Below are positions 1-11,019 of a stretch of 64,000 nucleotides of DNA, piece by piece. The notes beneath the pieces were generated by a model, which did not search any database, was not told where the DNA came from, and worked only from the letters and a program-made list of their open reading frames with translations. The stretch comes from an uncultured Paenibacillaceae bacterium. GTDB taxonomy: Bacteria > Bacillota > Bacilli > Paenibacillales > DA-C8. The position numbers and the translations under genes are program-made. Positions within the stretch are counted from its first letter, which is position 1, and every line of letters starts with the position of its first letter. The DNA lies in the NCBI GenBank assembly GCA_937957685.1, contig CALGAO010000008.1, positions 1-64,000 of the forward strand, in the 5' to 3' direction.

Positions 1-3000
1 CCTCCTGATTCTTTTCCTCCGTCCGGGTAACTTTATATCCCACTACGTTCATATAAAACGTTGACGGACATCAAGAGGGTAACAATAATATTTTTCTTTA
101 TATCCCACTACGTTCATATAAAACAAGGATGAGCATTACGGAAATCTCGGGTCGGAATTGCTTTATATCCCACTACGTTCATATAAAACAGCGATGCGAT
201 CAACCCGAGTGCCATTTCTTCGAAAACTTTATATCCCACTACGTTCATATAAAACCGAATCGGACAAGGAATATTGCCGACATGATATTTACTTTATATC
301 CCACTACGTTCATATAAAACCGGCGGACTCGGGCAAAATCGCCTTCGGTTCCTTCTGTCTTTATATCCCACTACGTTCATATAAAACGGATACAATTTCT
401 GATTCGCTCCCAACATTCTCGACTTTATATCCCACTACGTTCATATAAAACCCACCAGGCGCTGTAGCCGGTCACGGCCATGTAGTGGCTTTATATCCCA
501 CTACGTTCATATAAAACCTGGCACAAGGACAAGGGATTTATCGAAGAAGACGAACTTTATATCCCACTACGTTCATATAAAACTTCCGCCCCGTGGGTGA
601 TTGCGATATTTCTGTTTATCTTTATATCCCACTACGTTCATATAAAACGCTCCGTCCGCCTGAATGGTGACCGCTTCCGAAGGAACTTTATATCCCACTA
701 CGTTCATATAAAACACACGGATCCCCGATTTCAAAGAGTTGTTCCCAGAAGCTTTATATCCCACTACGTTCATATAAAACCCGCTGAACCACTCGGGTTC
801 CTGCTGGCGAATGCTTCCTTTATATCCCACTACGTTCATATAAAACTGTGGTTTCGGATGGAAAACAGAGATCGTGAACAAGCTTTATATCCCACTACGT
901 TCATATAAAACCGAACGTATGTAAACCCCATTCATCAGGGCAAGATTACTTTATATCCCACTACGTTCATATAAAACGGTCTACGGCAACGATTGTCCGG
1001 GCGGGAGGTGCGAGCTTTATATCCCACTACGTTCATATAAAACGTAAAGCGGTTTTCTTTCAGCGGAAAACTTATGCTACTTTATATCCCACTACGTTCA
1101 TATAAAACGTTTATTACCGAACTTAGAAAGGTGGTTGAGGACTACTTTATATCCCACTACGTTCATATAAAACGGGAATTTGAAATTAAGCCCGGTAATG
1201 AACCTGTCGCTTTATATCCCACTACGTTCATATAAAACGCTTTCCCATAGAAGGAACCGAACAGCGCGGGAATGACTTTATATCCCACTACGTTCATATA
1301 AAACTACCCGACTGTTGCGGGTGCTTCTGAAAACGTGTATCCTTTATATCCCACTACGTTCATATAAAACGGCAAATACTCCGAATGGGGAGTGGTCGGA
1401 AGTATTCTTTATATCCCACTACGTTCATATAAAACTTTTTGATTCCATTTACGAATACGCCTGCAACGTATCTTTATATCCCACTACGTTCATATAAAAC
1501 GCAGGGGTGGGGGCAGAGCGATGCGAAAAAATCGGACTTTATATCCCACTACGTTCATATAAAACAAGGGTGATTTTGATGGAAAAATATTTGGTTCACT
1601 ACTTTATATCCCACTACGTTCATATAAAACGTCCGTGGACGAAATAAGAAAGGGTGAAAAACAAGCTTTATATCCCACTACGTTCATATAAAACCGTGCT
1701 CGCAGATGTCAGGTGTGATGTCGAAAGGTGCCTTTATATCCCACTACGTTCATATAAAACCCTGTCGAGATTTACGACGATGACGAGCTCCTATTTGCCT
1801 TTATATCCCACTACGTTCATATAAAACGCTCGATCTGCTGTCCATGCAGGACTTTTTTGATCCTTTATATCCCACTACGTTCATATAAAACCAAGCCCAG
1901 AGCGACCCGCAGCAACGCAAGGATTTCCCTTTATATCCCACTACGTTCATATAAAACTAGTGCATAGAGCGTCATCCTTTTTTCGGCGTGGTCTCTTTAT
2001 ATCCCACTACGTTCATATAAAACCAGTCGGCATACGCGGCCTGGAGTCCGGCAAGCAACTTTATATCCCACTACGTTCATATAAAACTTCACACCGAACG
2101 GAACGGCTGTCTGCTCTTTCGTGCCTTTATATCCCACTACGTTCATATAAAACGTTGATGTTCAACTAACGGGGAGTTTAGGTGAACAACCTTTATATCC
2201 CACTACGTTCATATAAAACCGCTAACGGGGAACTGCCGGATTTCGGATATTTCAGCTTTATATCCCACTACGTTCATATAAAACTGCAACTGGTCGAGGC
2301 AATCAGGCCAGTCGTAGATCTTTATATCCCACTACGTTCATATAAAACCGAGTCGATCCGGATCAGCTACGAGTCAAATGTGTTTCTTTATATCCCACTA
2401 CGTTCATATAAAACCAGGACAGCACTGCGAGCGACGCTGCTGGATGCTACCTTTATATCCCACTACGTTCATATAAAACTATGCACTTTTTCCAGCCCAA
2501 ATGTGACTTTGTTCCTTTATATCCCACTACGTTCATATAAAACGGACATGAGCGGGTGCAGAACGATCTCTCACGCAAGGCTTTATATCCCACTACGTTC
2601 ATATAAAACACAGCAGACATCCGCATCTATCTTGACGGCAGAGAAACTTTATATCCCACTACGTTCATATAAAACCAAGCTTGGACAATATTAAATCGAG
2701 CTTAGCGTCGGTGGCTTTATATCCCACTACGTTCATATAAAACGTCCGGTGGACGCAGGCGAAGCGTTGTACCGCTCCGGGACTTTATATCCCACTACGT
2801 TCATATAAAACCCGGACCGGCATCAAGACTGTACGCGATTAAGAGCACCCTTTATATCCCACTACGTTCATATAAAACTATTGCCTCTTCATACTTTTCT
2901 TGCTTTTCGTAAATTACTTTATATCCCACTACGTTCATATAAAACCGACAGCAGGATCTCGCAGCGCTTCGATGATGTGCCGCTTTATATCCCACTACGT

Positions 3001-6000
3001 TCATATAAAACTTGGTGGAACGAATTTGGAACGAACTTGGAACGAACGCTTTATATCCCACTACGTTCATATAAAACCCGGATTGAGCCTCACAGCAGCC
3101 ATCGCCTTTTTCCTTTATATCCCACTACGTTCATATAAAACCAGATTCACATTCACACCCCCTTTCATTCCGCATTGGAACTTTATATCCCACTACGTTC
3201 ATATAAAACGACATAGAAGGGGGTTGAACGGCATAGGTTGCCAGCTTTATATCCCACTACGTTCATATAAAACGGCAACAGTCAGACACCCCAGACGTTT
3301 GAACAGAAGTCTTTATATCCCACTACGTTCATATAAAACGTGTGGCTGGTGCCGCAGCATCATATTTGTTCGGAGGTCTTTATATCCCACTACGTTCATA
3401 TAAAACTCGGGCGAACTACCCGCTGACGGTCAACAGTGAACGTCTTTATATCCCACTACGTTCATATAAAACGCGAATTACACCTCGTGTGTGGATGGCA
3501 TTGACACACTTTATATCCCACTACGTTCATATAAAACGGTTGTGGAGAAAAGAGGCCCGAGAAGCTAAGCGACCTTTATATCCCACTACGTTCATATAAA
3601 ACTTCAAAAAGTTCTATATCCTGAAAAGTGTCCTGTGACCTTTATATCCCACTACGTTCATATAAAACTTACGAACGGGACGTTATCATTTACACAGCAG
3701 AAAAACCTTTATATCCCACTACGTTCATATAAAACTGGAGATGATCACGAAGCGACTGTTCTAACAAAGCTGTCTTTATATCCCACTACGTTCATATAAA
3801 ACGCAGGTGACGCATGTGGCCGGTATCGTCAAAATCAGCTTTATATCCCACTACGTTCATATAAAACCCTGATCCTACCGAATATGGAACGGGATGGGAG
3901 TATCTTTATATCCCACTACGTTCATATAAAACGTCGATGTCGAGACGATTGTACATTTCCTTGCCACCCTTTATATCCCACTACGTTCATATAAAACGTT
4001 GGGAGTAACCCAAGGCAGACCCAAGTTGTTCAGCTTTATATCCCACTACGTTCATATAAAACATTATCAGGGCGAAGGTGTGTTTCTCTCGGTTGATGCT
4101 TTATATCCCACTACGTTCATATAAAACCGGCCACCACCGTTTTCTGATTCTCAGCCGGAATCTTCTTTATATCCCACTACGTTCATATAAAACCATCGGA
4201 CCGCGTACCAAGCACCTTTCGACATCACCCCTTTATATCCCACTACGTTCATATAAAACGTAGAGCTTATGAAGGCGAAGGGAGGTGACGATAGACTTTA
4301 TATCCCACTACGTTCATATAAAACGCGGACATGGTGGTAAAGACGTACTCAAACTCAAACATCTTTATATCCCACTACGTTCATATAAAACCCTGTTAAC
4401 CTTACAGGATGCAGTGTCCGGTTTCGAACTTTATATCCCACTACGTTCATATAAAACCGTAATCATCCTTGAAAACGTGGAAGAATTCCGGGATTCTTTA
4501 TATCCCACTACGTTCATATAAAACTTGTGGTGTTGGATATATACGGAATCACGGGTACTTTCTTTATATCCCACTACGTTCATATAAAACGCGGACATTT
4601 GCATCCGCGCTGACGGAACGATCCTGCTTTATATCCCACTACGTTCATATAAAACATGAAGGACATTGTCAAGAACGCAACTTGTCGTGAGCTTTATATC
4701 CCACTACGTTCATATAAAACGAGTTTCGCAATCGTCAGCAGTTGCATCGCCTTACTCACTTTATATCCCACTACGTTCATATAAAACCCGGGCTTGAGAT
4801 CGGTCGTAAAGCGACCAGTGACCCTTTATATCCCACTACGTTCATATAAAACGTGCCGGAGTCAGTTAGGACGCAGGTAGAGCAACAATCTTTATATCCC
4901 ACTACGTTCATATAAAACACAGGCCGCCTGAGCAGCCGGCTCCCAGCTGGCAGGCTTTATATCCCACTACGTTCATATAAAACGTTATTGCCGCCGTTTT
5001 TGCCCTGCACGTGCTCATACCTTTATATCCCACTACGTTCATATAAAACGCGAGACTGGCAAAAAAGGATGGAAGATATAACATTCTTCATATCCCACTA
5101 CGTTCATATAAAACGAGCGTATACTCATCGGCGGCGTATCGAAGGATATTGCTTTATATCCCACTACGTTCATATAAAACAGTCTTGTCCAGAATCTTCT
5201 TGCAGTATTGCAGCCGCCTTTATATCCCACTACGTTCATATAAAACTCCCGGACATCCTGCTGGAGCTGATCCGGGACAATCCTTTATATCCCACTACGT
5301 TCATATAAAACAACCCCCCTTTTGTGCCATCGGATAACTTAAAAGAAACTTTATATCCCACTACGTTCATATAAAACGGCCGGGTTCAAGCTGGTGGACG
5401 AGCCGCAGTATTTCCTTTATATCCCACTACGTTCATATAAAACCGGCATCAGGGGGCTGGATACAGGCAAGCAGTGGTACCTTTATATCCCACTACGTTC
5501 ATATAAAACTGGACATCGAGCCGTACAGTCTCATGACCCGGAAAGCGCTTTATATCCCACTACGTTCATATAAAACTCTAGCAGGGGAGCTACTTAGTCT
5601 GATCGAAAACGCCTTTATATCCCACTACGTTCATATAAAACAGAGCGCGGAAGTCGTGTGATGCCGAATGGCGAATTGCTTTATATCCCACTACGTTCAT
5701 ATAAAACGTTCCGCCATTAACTTCTGCCTGTCAATGACGTCAAGCTTTATATCCCACTACGTTCATATAAAACAGCGCCCGGAATCGGGATCGGCGTCTC
5801 CCATGCGGGCCTTTATATCCCACTACGTTCATATAAAACCCCGAAGTCTCGGGGCTGAGGCACCACGCTATGCGCTTTATATCCCACTACGTTCATATAA
5901 AACCCCGTCGAATACGATGATACATCAGTATTCAATGTCCTTTATATCCCACTACGTTCATATAAAACTACAGGCCGCCTGAGCAGCCGGCTCCCAGCTG

Positions 6001-6100
6001 GCAGGCTTTATATCCCACTACGTTCATATAAAACAAAAAAGCAACCGGCATCGTCCGCCGCATTGATGATCCTTTATATCCCACTACGTTCATATAAAAC
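1..6100 (-). CRISPR. Type I-B CRISPR array, 93 repeats in window, continues past left edge
   Basis: A 29-bp repeat, reading on the + strand from CTTTATATCC to ATATAAAAC, recurs from position 31 to 6100. I located 93 copies, with 92 complete spacers of 35-39 bp (period 64-68 bp). The first 30 bases of the window are a partial spacer, so the array extends leftwards. The cas operon and leader lie to the right, so transcription is on the minus strand and the newest spacers are near 6100. In that orientation the repeat starts GTTTTATATG and contains the inverted repeat TTTATAT/ATATAAA, a likely Cas6 recognition hairpin. Repeats look essentially invariant. The exception I noticed is the copy at 5086-5114, which has T to C at its fourth base. 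The spacers at 4919-4954 and 5969-6005 are the same sequence except for one extra end base. Confidence 0.99.
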
Positions 6101-6289
6101 CCCTGTTTCAAAAATAATAAAAAATGCCTGATAAATCAATATCTCCGGCTGTTCTGAAGAATCCTGGACGAAGTATGGAATGCATCGAACGATTAATCGT
6201 GTATCAGCATTATGGGCTACAATCACCCGCATTCCAATTGTATCAAGGGATCTGGGCTACGTTGCATAAAAATCGTTTGATGCATCATT
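6101..6289 (-). promoter_or_regulatory. CRISPR leader with candidate pre-crRNA promoter
   Basis: This is the gene-free stretch between the cas2 stop and the first repeat, in the position expected for a leader. It is A/T-rich next to the array. Reading on the minus strand there is TTGGAA (6232-6237), a 17-bp gap and CATAAT (6209-6214), a plausible sigma-A promoter that would start transcription about 100 nt before the first repeat. Leader identity follows from position and orientation. The promoter is a motif match only. Confidence 0.75.
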
Positions 6290-6550
6290 CTAGAACAAGA
6301 TCTGGTGCAAAGATCGATCCTCACCGATGATTTCTTTCTGTAAGTTCTTGGGATTCTCAATCATATAAACATAAATGGAATCTTCGCTTCGGATGATCTT
6401 CTTTAGTTCATTCAGACATTGCATCAATTTGCTTTTCGTAATATTCCCCTCAAATACTGAATTCTGAGACCAATCGAGATAAGCTTTCAGTTTCTTGCAG
6501 ACCTTCTGTACTCGTTTCTCACCAACATCATAAGTGATAATCACATACAT
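6290..6550 (-). CDS. cas2: CRISPR-associated endonuclease/adaptation protein Cas2
   Basis: The protein has 86 residues and starts MYVIITYDVG, the typical Cas2 ferredoxin-like first strand with its conserved Asp. Cas2 dimers bridge two Cas1 dimers in the spacer-integration complex. I chose the ATG at 6550 because GGTGGTGAGG sits just before it and the Cas2 fold begins there. An upstream in-frame start at 6595 would add 15 non-Cas2 residues. The gene begins 4 bp after the cas1 stop, so the two are translationally close. It is the last gene of the operon and is followed by the leader and array. The length is normal for the family. Confidence 0.95.
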   Translation of the reverse strand: MYVIITYDVGEKRVQKVCKKLKAYLDWSQNSVFEGNITKSKLMQCLNELKKIIRSEDSIYVYMIENPKNLQKEIIGEDRSLHQILF

Positions 6551-6554
6551 ATCC

Positions 6555-7541
6555 TCACCACCAGGCTTTAATTGGTTTATACGTCTCGTCACCAATAAAG
6601 TGTTTAATGAGTTTGTATGCTTCCAGCCTGATCAGGTAACGATAAGATACATTACGATTCAGCTTTCGATGTTTGACAGTGGTATTCAGTTTCTCTTCAT
6701 ATGCGTCAAGAAACTTTCGTCTCCCTTCGTCATTCAGATATACCGCTCCATCTTTAGAATCAAAATGCTCATTTTTGATTCTCCTGTTATTCAACAATGA
6801 CAAGACCAACGGGTCGATCACCAGAGGTTTGAAAATTTCCGCAACATCGAGACATAACGAGAACCGTTTCCTTGACGGTTCATGCAAGAAACTGACTGAA
6901 GGGTCAAGAACTGTCTTGTAAAATTCCGAAAGGATGGTAGTGTACATTAGACTATTTCCGAATGATATCATGGCATTGACTGGATCCTGCGGAGGTTGCT
7001 TGTTACGTTCCTCAAATGTCATTCCGTTCCTGATTAATCGTCCAAGTGCTTCATAATATACTTTGCGGCTACTGCCCTCTATCCCCATCAGCGACGGAAT
7101 ATCCGAGGCTTCGCGAATATTGGATGCAAGGGACTCCATTGTATTCACATACGATGTGAGGTCAGCATGATTGTTCTTTCGCAAATTTCTAATCATATGA
7201 TGAATACCTGCTTCAACGAAGCACCTGGCCAGATACAGCCGTTTGCTGGTATCAAGCACATGTGCAGATTGCTGAACCACAATGTGTCCCGACACTTTGG
7301 ACTTCCTTGGTGTGAAGGTACCGTCATAGAATCCATAATAATTATAAACATGAAAACATATCTGATAATGAGATAAAAGATGCAACAAAGATGTGTTAAA
7401 GTCAACCGATCCAAAGAAATGAATGCTGTTCGTTTGCTCTACGGGGATTGGCTTTTTAACTCCATCTTCATTTTCAAAATATAGCGTGTTATCTTTTCTC
7501 TTCAATCTTCCAGAAGATAGAATGTAAATATTACGATCCAT
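6555..7541 (-). CDS. cas1: CRISPR-associated integrase Cas1
   Basis: The protein has 328 residues, normal for type I-B Cas1. Cas1 is the metal-dependent integrase that inserts new spacers at the leader end of the array. The expected active-site residues are visible: Glu in GIEGSSRKVYYEAL (about residue 155), His in SFLHEPSRKRFS (about 220) and Asp in LCLDVAEIFKP (about 232). The N-terminal beta domain opens with NIYILSSGRLKRKDNTL. The start overlaps the end of cas4 by 11 bp and the stop is 4 bp before cas2, so the adaptation genes form a tight cas4-cas1-cas2 unit. Nothing suggests inactivation. Confidence 0.97.
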   Translation of the reverse strand: MDRNIYILSSGRLKRKDNTLYFENEDGVKKPIPVEQTNSIHFFGSVDFNTSLLHLLSHYQICFHVYNYYGFYDGTFTPRKSKVSGHIVVQQSAHVLDTSKRLYLARCFVEAGIHHMIRNLRKNNHADLTSYVNTMESLASNIREASDIPSLMGIEGSSRKVYYEALGRLIRNGMTFEERNKQPPQDPVNAMISFGNSLMYTTILSEFYKTVLDPSVSFLHEPSRKRFSLCLDVAEIFKPLVIDPLVLSLLNNRRIKNEHFDSKDGAVYLNDEGRRKFLDAYEEKLNTTVKHRKLNRNVSYRYLIRLEAYKLIKHFIGDETYKPIKAWW

Positions 7542-8040
7542 TCACCTCTACCTCCCCAGAAAGGCAAAAATCCTTATATGCGCACTTCCCGCAATAAGGC
7601 AGCTTCTTGAACTTTGGGATCTCACTGCTGACGATACGCTTAATGTTCTTCATAGCAATCATCACCTGGGCTTCACCCGCTTCATCCAATAGCACCTCTA
7701 TTGTTTTTCTTTCAGAAGGGTAACTCAGCAAGCCCTTTCGAAAAATACCCCTGCTCTTCAACACATAGAGATAATAGAGCATCTGCAAACGATCAGCAGC
7801 CTCCATCTTGCTGGTTAGTTTGATCTCACGCAGCACATCACCAGCCTGTCGATCGATACGGATATCTTCATCTGGAGCAAATTCTTTATCCATACGAGAG
7901 TAAGAATTTTCATGCACAATTTTTCCTGCTGTTACTCGTTCATTGCCGTCGTCTTCGAAGCGAATGCCTCGATGAAACAGCCATAGTTTACGCTTGCAGA
8001 TGGCGTAATAGTGCATTTCAACTCCGCTGATTCCATCCAT
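7531..8040 (-). CDS. cas4: CRISPR-associated exonuclease Cas4 (RecB-like, Fe-S)
   Basis: The protein has 169 residues. It shows the Cas4 four-cysteine iron-sulfur pattern: one Cys near residue 15 (YYAICKRKLW) and a C-terminal trio at about 150, 153 and 159 (CGKCAYKDFC). The RecB nuclease core is seen as GDVLREIKLTS followed by DRLQMLYYLYVL. Cas4 trims prespacers and helps select the PAM and spacer orientation with Cas1-Cas2. The gene ends 10 bp inside cas1 and lies 12 bp downstream of cas3. Length and motifs are normal for type I-B. Confidence 0.95.
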   Translation of the reverse strand: MDGISGVEMHYYAICKRKLWLFHRGIRFEDDGNERVTAGKIVHENSYSRMDKEFAPDEDIRIDRQAGDVLREIKLTSKMEAADRLQMLYYLYVLKSRGIFRKGLLSYPSERKTIEVLLDEAGEAQVMIAMKNIKRIVSSEIPKFKKLPYCGKCAYKDFCLSGEVEVNGS

Positions 8041-8052
8041 AAAACGACACCT

Positions 8053-10305
8053 CTAGTATTGATCAGAAGATTTCCTGTACCTCAACCCCGCACCTTCCAA
8101 TGACTCCTCATCGAATTCATACTCCACATCGGCATGGCTGATCCAGTGCATATACTCCAGCCCGTGTTCTTCCAGTGGCCTCACAGCAATCTTTCTGAAC
8201 TTGATCGCATCCACACCAAGCGACACCGTATACTGCTCCATCTGACGCCGCAATTCCCGTTTCTTACCTGGTTCCGTCTCCGCAGCATACCGTTTCCTCA
8301 GCTCGGCTACTTCCTCCCAATACTTCGGCGGGATCACTTCGACATTGCTGATCTCACGAAGCAGCTCCTGACTCTCCTGCGACGAGAGATCAAACATCTT
8401 GATATAATCGAAGAGATGCAATGCCTGATCAAATTTCCTCAAAAACTCCGTATCCTTCAGGTTCTCCCGCTGATACAGCCGGGTCACCATCTCCATCTTG
8501 TCACTTTCTCTCAACAGCACACCTTCATATTCGCGCAGCAATTGCACGCCCATCGCCGTAATGTCCTTGTGATAAACATGCCCGATGCCGGAAGCGTTCC
8601 TGATGAATATATGAATATTCGGCTCATCCAAGATGTAAGGTCTGACACGATAGCAACGACCCATCCTCTGGAACAGGCTATCAAGCGTGCACACCTCGGT
8701 AAACAGGTAATCAAAATCAACATCCACCGACGCTTCCACCACCTGTGTCGTCACCCAGATCCCGGGACCATGTTCATCCTTATCAAGATGCCATCCGGAT
8801 CGGGCAAACTCGGTAATCCGCTGTTCCAGCATCATCTTGTGTTTCTTCACGAATCTGGCGTGAAGCAGATGTACCGGAACAGACAATCCCAGAACGCCGG
8901 TCTCCCGCTTCAATTCGTCATAGAGACGAATCGCCTGATCCACGGTATTGCAGATCACCAGCACCTTGTGGTTCATGCCCAATTGCACGATATGATCGGA
9001 GGACTCAAGCAACTCGCTGTCATGCAGCTTGATGCGATGGCGCAGCAGGTCATCATTCGGAAACTCGCCATAAGCAAGAGATATGCCGCGATTCCTCAGC
9101 CGCCTTCGCAATTCTTCCAGATACAGATTCGGCAGGGTAGCCGTCATAACCAGGAATTTTCCTCCCATCTCTGCGATGGTCTCCAGAGCCTTGATCAGCA
9201 TCGCGGCAATATTGGGGTTGTACGCCTGAATCTCGTCCACTACGACCTTCGTGTAGACCATCGTAGCCAACTCCTTCTCGAATCCGCGATAGAGGAACGG
9301 GAACTTCAGGACCTGGTCGATCGTGGACAGGGTCAGTTTCTCGGACAGCTGTCTTGACGCCTGATAGCTGACCTCCGCATCCAGGAAGTCAAGATTGGAC
9401 AGATAATCGAAGCTTCCGGAATGCAACAGCCCCAGGCTCTCAACTCCAACATTGTGTTTATCCTTCAACCTGGTGAACATGGCGTTCAAGCTGACCCTCA
9501 GAGGCAAGGTAATGATCCCTTTGGCATCATCGATCCATAGCATTGCCGCTTCCGTCTTGCCGGTTCCGGTGGAAGCCACCATTACCGTGCATACATCACG
9601 CTGCTCAAGGGCGAATTGCTGAGCCGGACGAATCCCGTACCTTGACAGGAACTTCAGCGTTTTCTCCCCGATATGTTCATCAACGCCCCTCTCAACCTCC
9701 ACATGAGCAGATGCGGCATGATCGAGTCTGTGAAGCAAGCCCTTCAGCAACACATAACGTCGGAAGAAAGCCCTGTCCAACTTGATCTCATCAGCAGCCT
9801 CCTGCCGTTTCTCCAACATGTTCAGCAGCAGATTGCTCGGCTTCTCATACTCATACGACCAATTCATCTCTGCGAATAATTCTTCGACCAAGCGGCGATC
9901 CACAGTGTTCTGCATGAACTCCAGGATATCCTTGCGAAGCGGCAATGTCTTCCTCTCATGATGATAGCCCACCGCGTAGACAAGCAGTTTCCACGCTTCC
10001 CGGGACAAGAGCAGTTGCTTCTCCGGAAGCAAGGCAACAGACACATAGTTGTGGGGGATCTCTCCCTCCGGAGAGACAGGACAGGGGAGCTCAGGCTCCC
10101 CCAACAATCTGCGCAGTTTGTTCTGGAACAACAGATTTACCTTACCAAAGTCGTGTACTATGACCGCCAATCTCAGCAGCTCCCAGAACTCCTCGTCCGC
10201 CTTGATCCTCTTGCCGTAGCACGAACGCAGCTTGTCAAGCCCTTGCAGCAGCAGTCTCGTATGCTCGGCGATGGATTCTGTTGGAATCGACTTGGCGTAT
10301 AACAT
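8053..10305 (-). CDS. cas3: CRISPR-associated helicase-nuclease Cas3
   Basis: The protein has 750 residues and carries both Cas3 activities. The N-terminal HD nuclease is visible as VIVHDFGK (about 48-55). The helicase part has Walker A STGTGKT (about 245-251), Walker B DEIQ (about 357-360), the TATLP motif (about 388-392) and a C-terminal QRMGR arginine-finger motif. Cas3 is recruited by the Cascade complex to R-loops and degrades the foreign DNA strand. DEIQ instead of DEVH/DEAH is seen in I-B type Cas3. GGAGGAATAG lies upstream of the ATG. The gene starts 5 bp after the cas5 stop, within the operon. No frameshift was seen. Confidence 0.97.
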   Translation of the reverse strand: MLYAKSIPTESIAEHTRLLLQGLDKLRSCYGKRIKADEEFWELLRLAVIVHDFGKVNLLFQNKLRRLLGEPELPCPVSPEGEIPHNYVSVALLPEKQLLLSREAWKLLVYAVGYHHERKTLPLRKDILEFMQNTVDRRLVEELFAEMNWSYEYEKPSNLLLNMLEKRQEAADEIKLDRAFFRRYVLLKGLLHRLDHAASAHVEVERGVDEHIGEKTLKFLSRYGIRPAQQFALEQRDVCTVMVASTGTGKTEAAMLWIDDAKGIITLPLRVSLNAMFTRLKDKHNVGVESLGLLHSGSFDYLSNLDFLDAEVSYQASRQLSEKLTLSTIDQVLKFPFLYRGFEKELATMVYTKVVVDEIQAYNPNIAAMLIKALETIAEMGGKFLVMTATLPNLYLEELRRRLRNRGISLAYGEFPNDDLLRHRIKLHDSELLESSDHIVQLGMNHKVLVICNTVDQAIRLYDELKRETGVLGLSVPVHLLHARFVKKHKMMLEQRITEFARSGWHLDKDEHGPGIWVTTQVVEASVDVDFDYLFTEVCTLDSLFQRMGRCYRVRPYILDEPNIHIFIRNASGIGHVYHKDITAMGVQLLREYEGVLLRESDKMEMVTRLYQRENLKDTEFLRKFDQALHLFDYIKMFDLSSQESQELLREISNVEVIPPKYWEEVAELRKRYAAETEPGKKRELRRQMEQYTVSLGVDAIKFRKIAVRPLEEHGLEYMHWISHADVEYEFDEESLEGAGLRYRKSSDQY

Positions 10306-10310
10306 CGAAA

Positions 10311-11015
10311 CTATTCCTCCATTTCAGCTGGAAATGCGATCGGATAGCCATCCCGATCAACCATCAGATCCAGATGTCCGATCCATTCGCCAGCGGGAAT
10401 ATATCGGACCTTGATCCGCTCCCACTGTCGCACGCCTTCTCTGATCTCATACCTCCAGTTCAGCCGGTACGGAACCCCGCTCACATCATCCGCCTTGGCA
10501 GTCGGGATATAGATCGGGAGCACCGTCTCCTGATCATCGTCGACCGGCTTACAATCCACATAGCTGCATTCATCGACTCGCACGAGATCCTCCCATCTAC
10601 CCAGGCTGAGCGGCGGGTTTTGATGGTGAAACACATCATGGATCTTGGCCAAGATGCCCTCGTCAGCATGCAGATGAACGACCAACTCCACATTCAGCAG
10701 CATGTGCATATAGATCGGCATCGTCGTCATTTCACGGAAATCATAGTTCAAAGCAAGGCCGTCCAACACCAGAGGAAATTCTCCATATTTGTGGGACTTG
10801 ACGAAATAGTGCCTCTGGTAATCCACCAGCTTGCTTTCATACTTTCCCTGAATACTGATCGCCACCGGAATGTATTCATCCGCCTGCAACGCATGATGGA
10901 TCATCCCCTTGACCGTGGAGTATGGCGGCAATGGGTAGGTCTCACCCACCTTGAACGCAGCAGGCTTCTTGTAACAGGCCGTTTCCTGGAACAGCCGCAG
11001 CCTCAGCACCTTCAT
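10311..11015 (-). CDS. cas5: Type I-B Cascade subunit Cas5 (Cas5t type)
   Basis: The protein has 234 residues from the chosen ATG at 11015 (MKVLRLRLFQETACYKKP). Cas5 caps the 5' handle of the crRNA and joins Cas8 to the Cas7 backbone. The N-terminal RAMP strand and the segment KVGETYPLPPYSTVKGMIHHAL match the Cas5t branch used in Tneap-type I-B systems. An in-frame start 30 bp upstream lies inside cas7, so I prefer the internal ATG just after the cas7 stop (11020). The stop is 5 bp before cas3. The subtype call is from family memory of this N-terminus. Confidence 0.93.
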   Translation of the reverse strand: MKVLRLRLFQETACYKKPAAFKVGETYPLPPYSTVKGMIHHALQADEYIPVAISIQGKYESKLVDYQRHYFVKSHKYGEFPLVLDGLALNYDFREMTTMPIYMHMLLNVELVVHLHADEGILAKIHDVFHHQNPPLSLGRWEDLVRVDECSYVDCKPVDDDQETVLPIYIPTAKADDVSGVPYRLNWRYEIREGVRQWERIKVRYIPAGEWIGHLDLMVDRDGYPIAFPAEMEE

Positions 11016-11019
11016 CGGA

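Noticed and set aside
129..5982. Many short ORFs in the array with repeated peptides such as YIPLRSYKT and FISHYVHIK
   Set aside because: They are translations of the CRISPR repeat in different frames.
1..6100. Self-targeting spacers against genes in this window
   Set aside because: A by-eye comparison found no match. A proper search against the whole genome would be needed.
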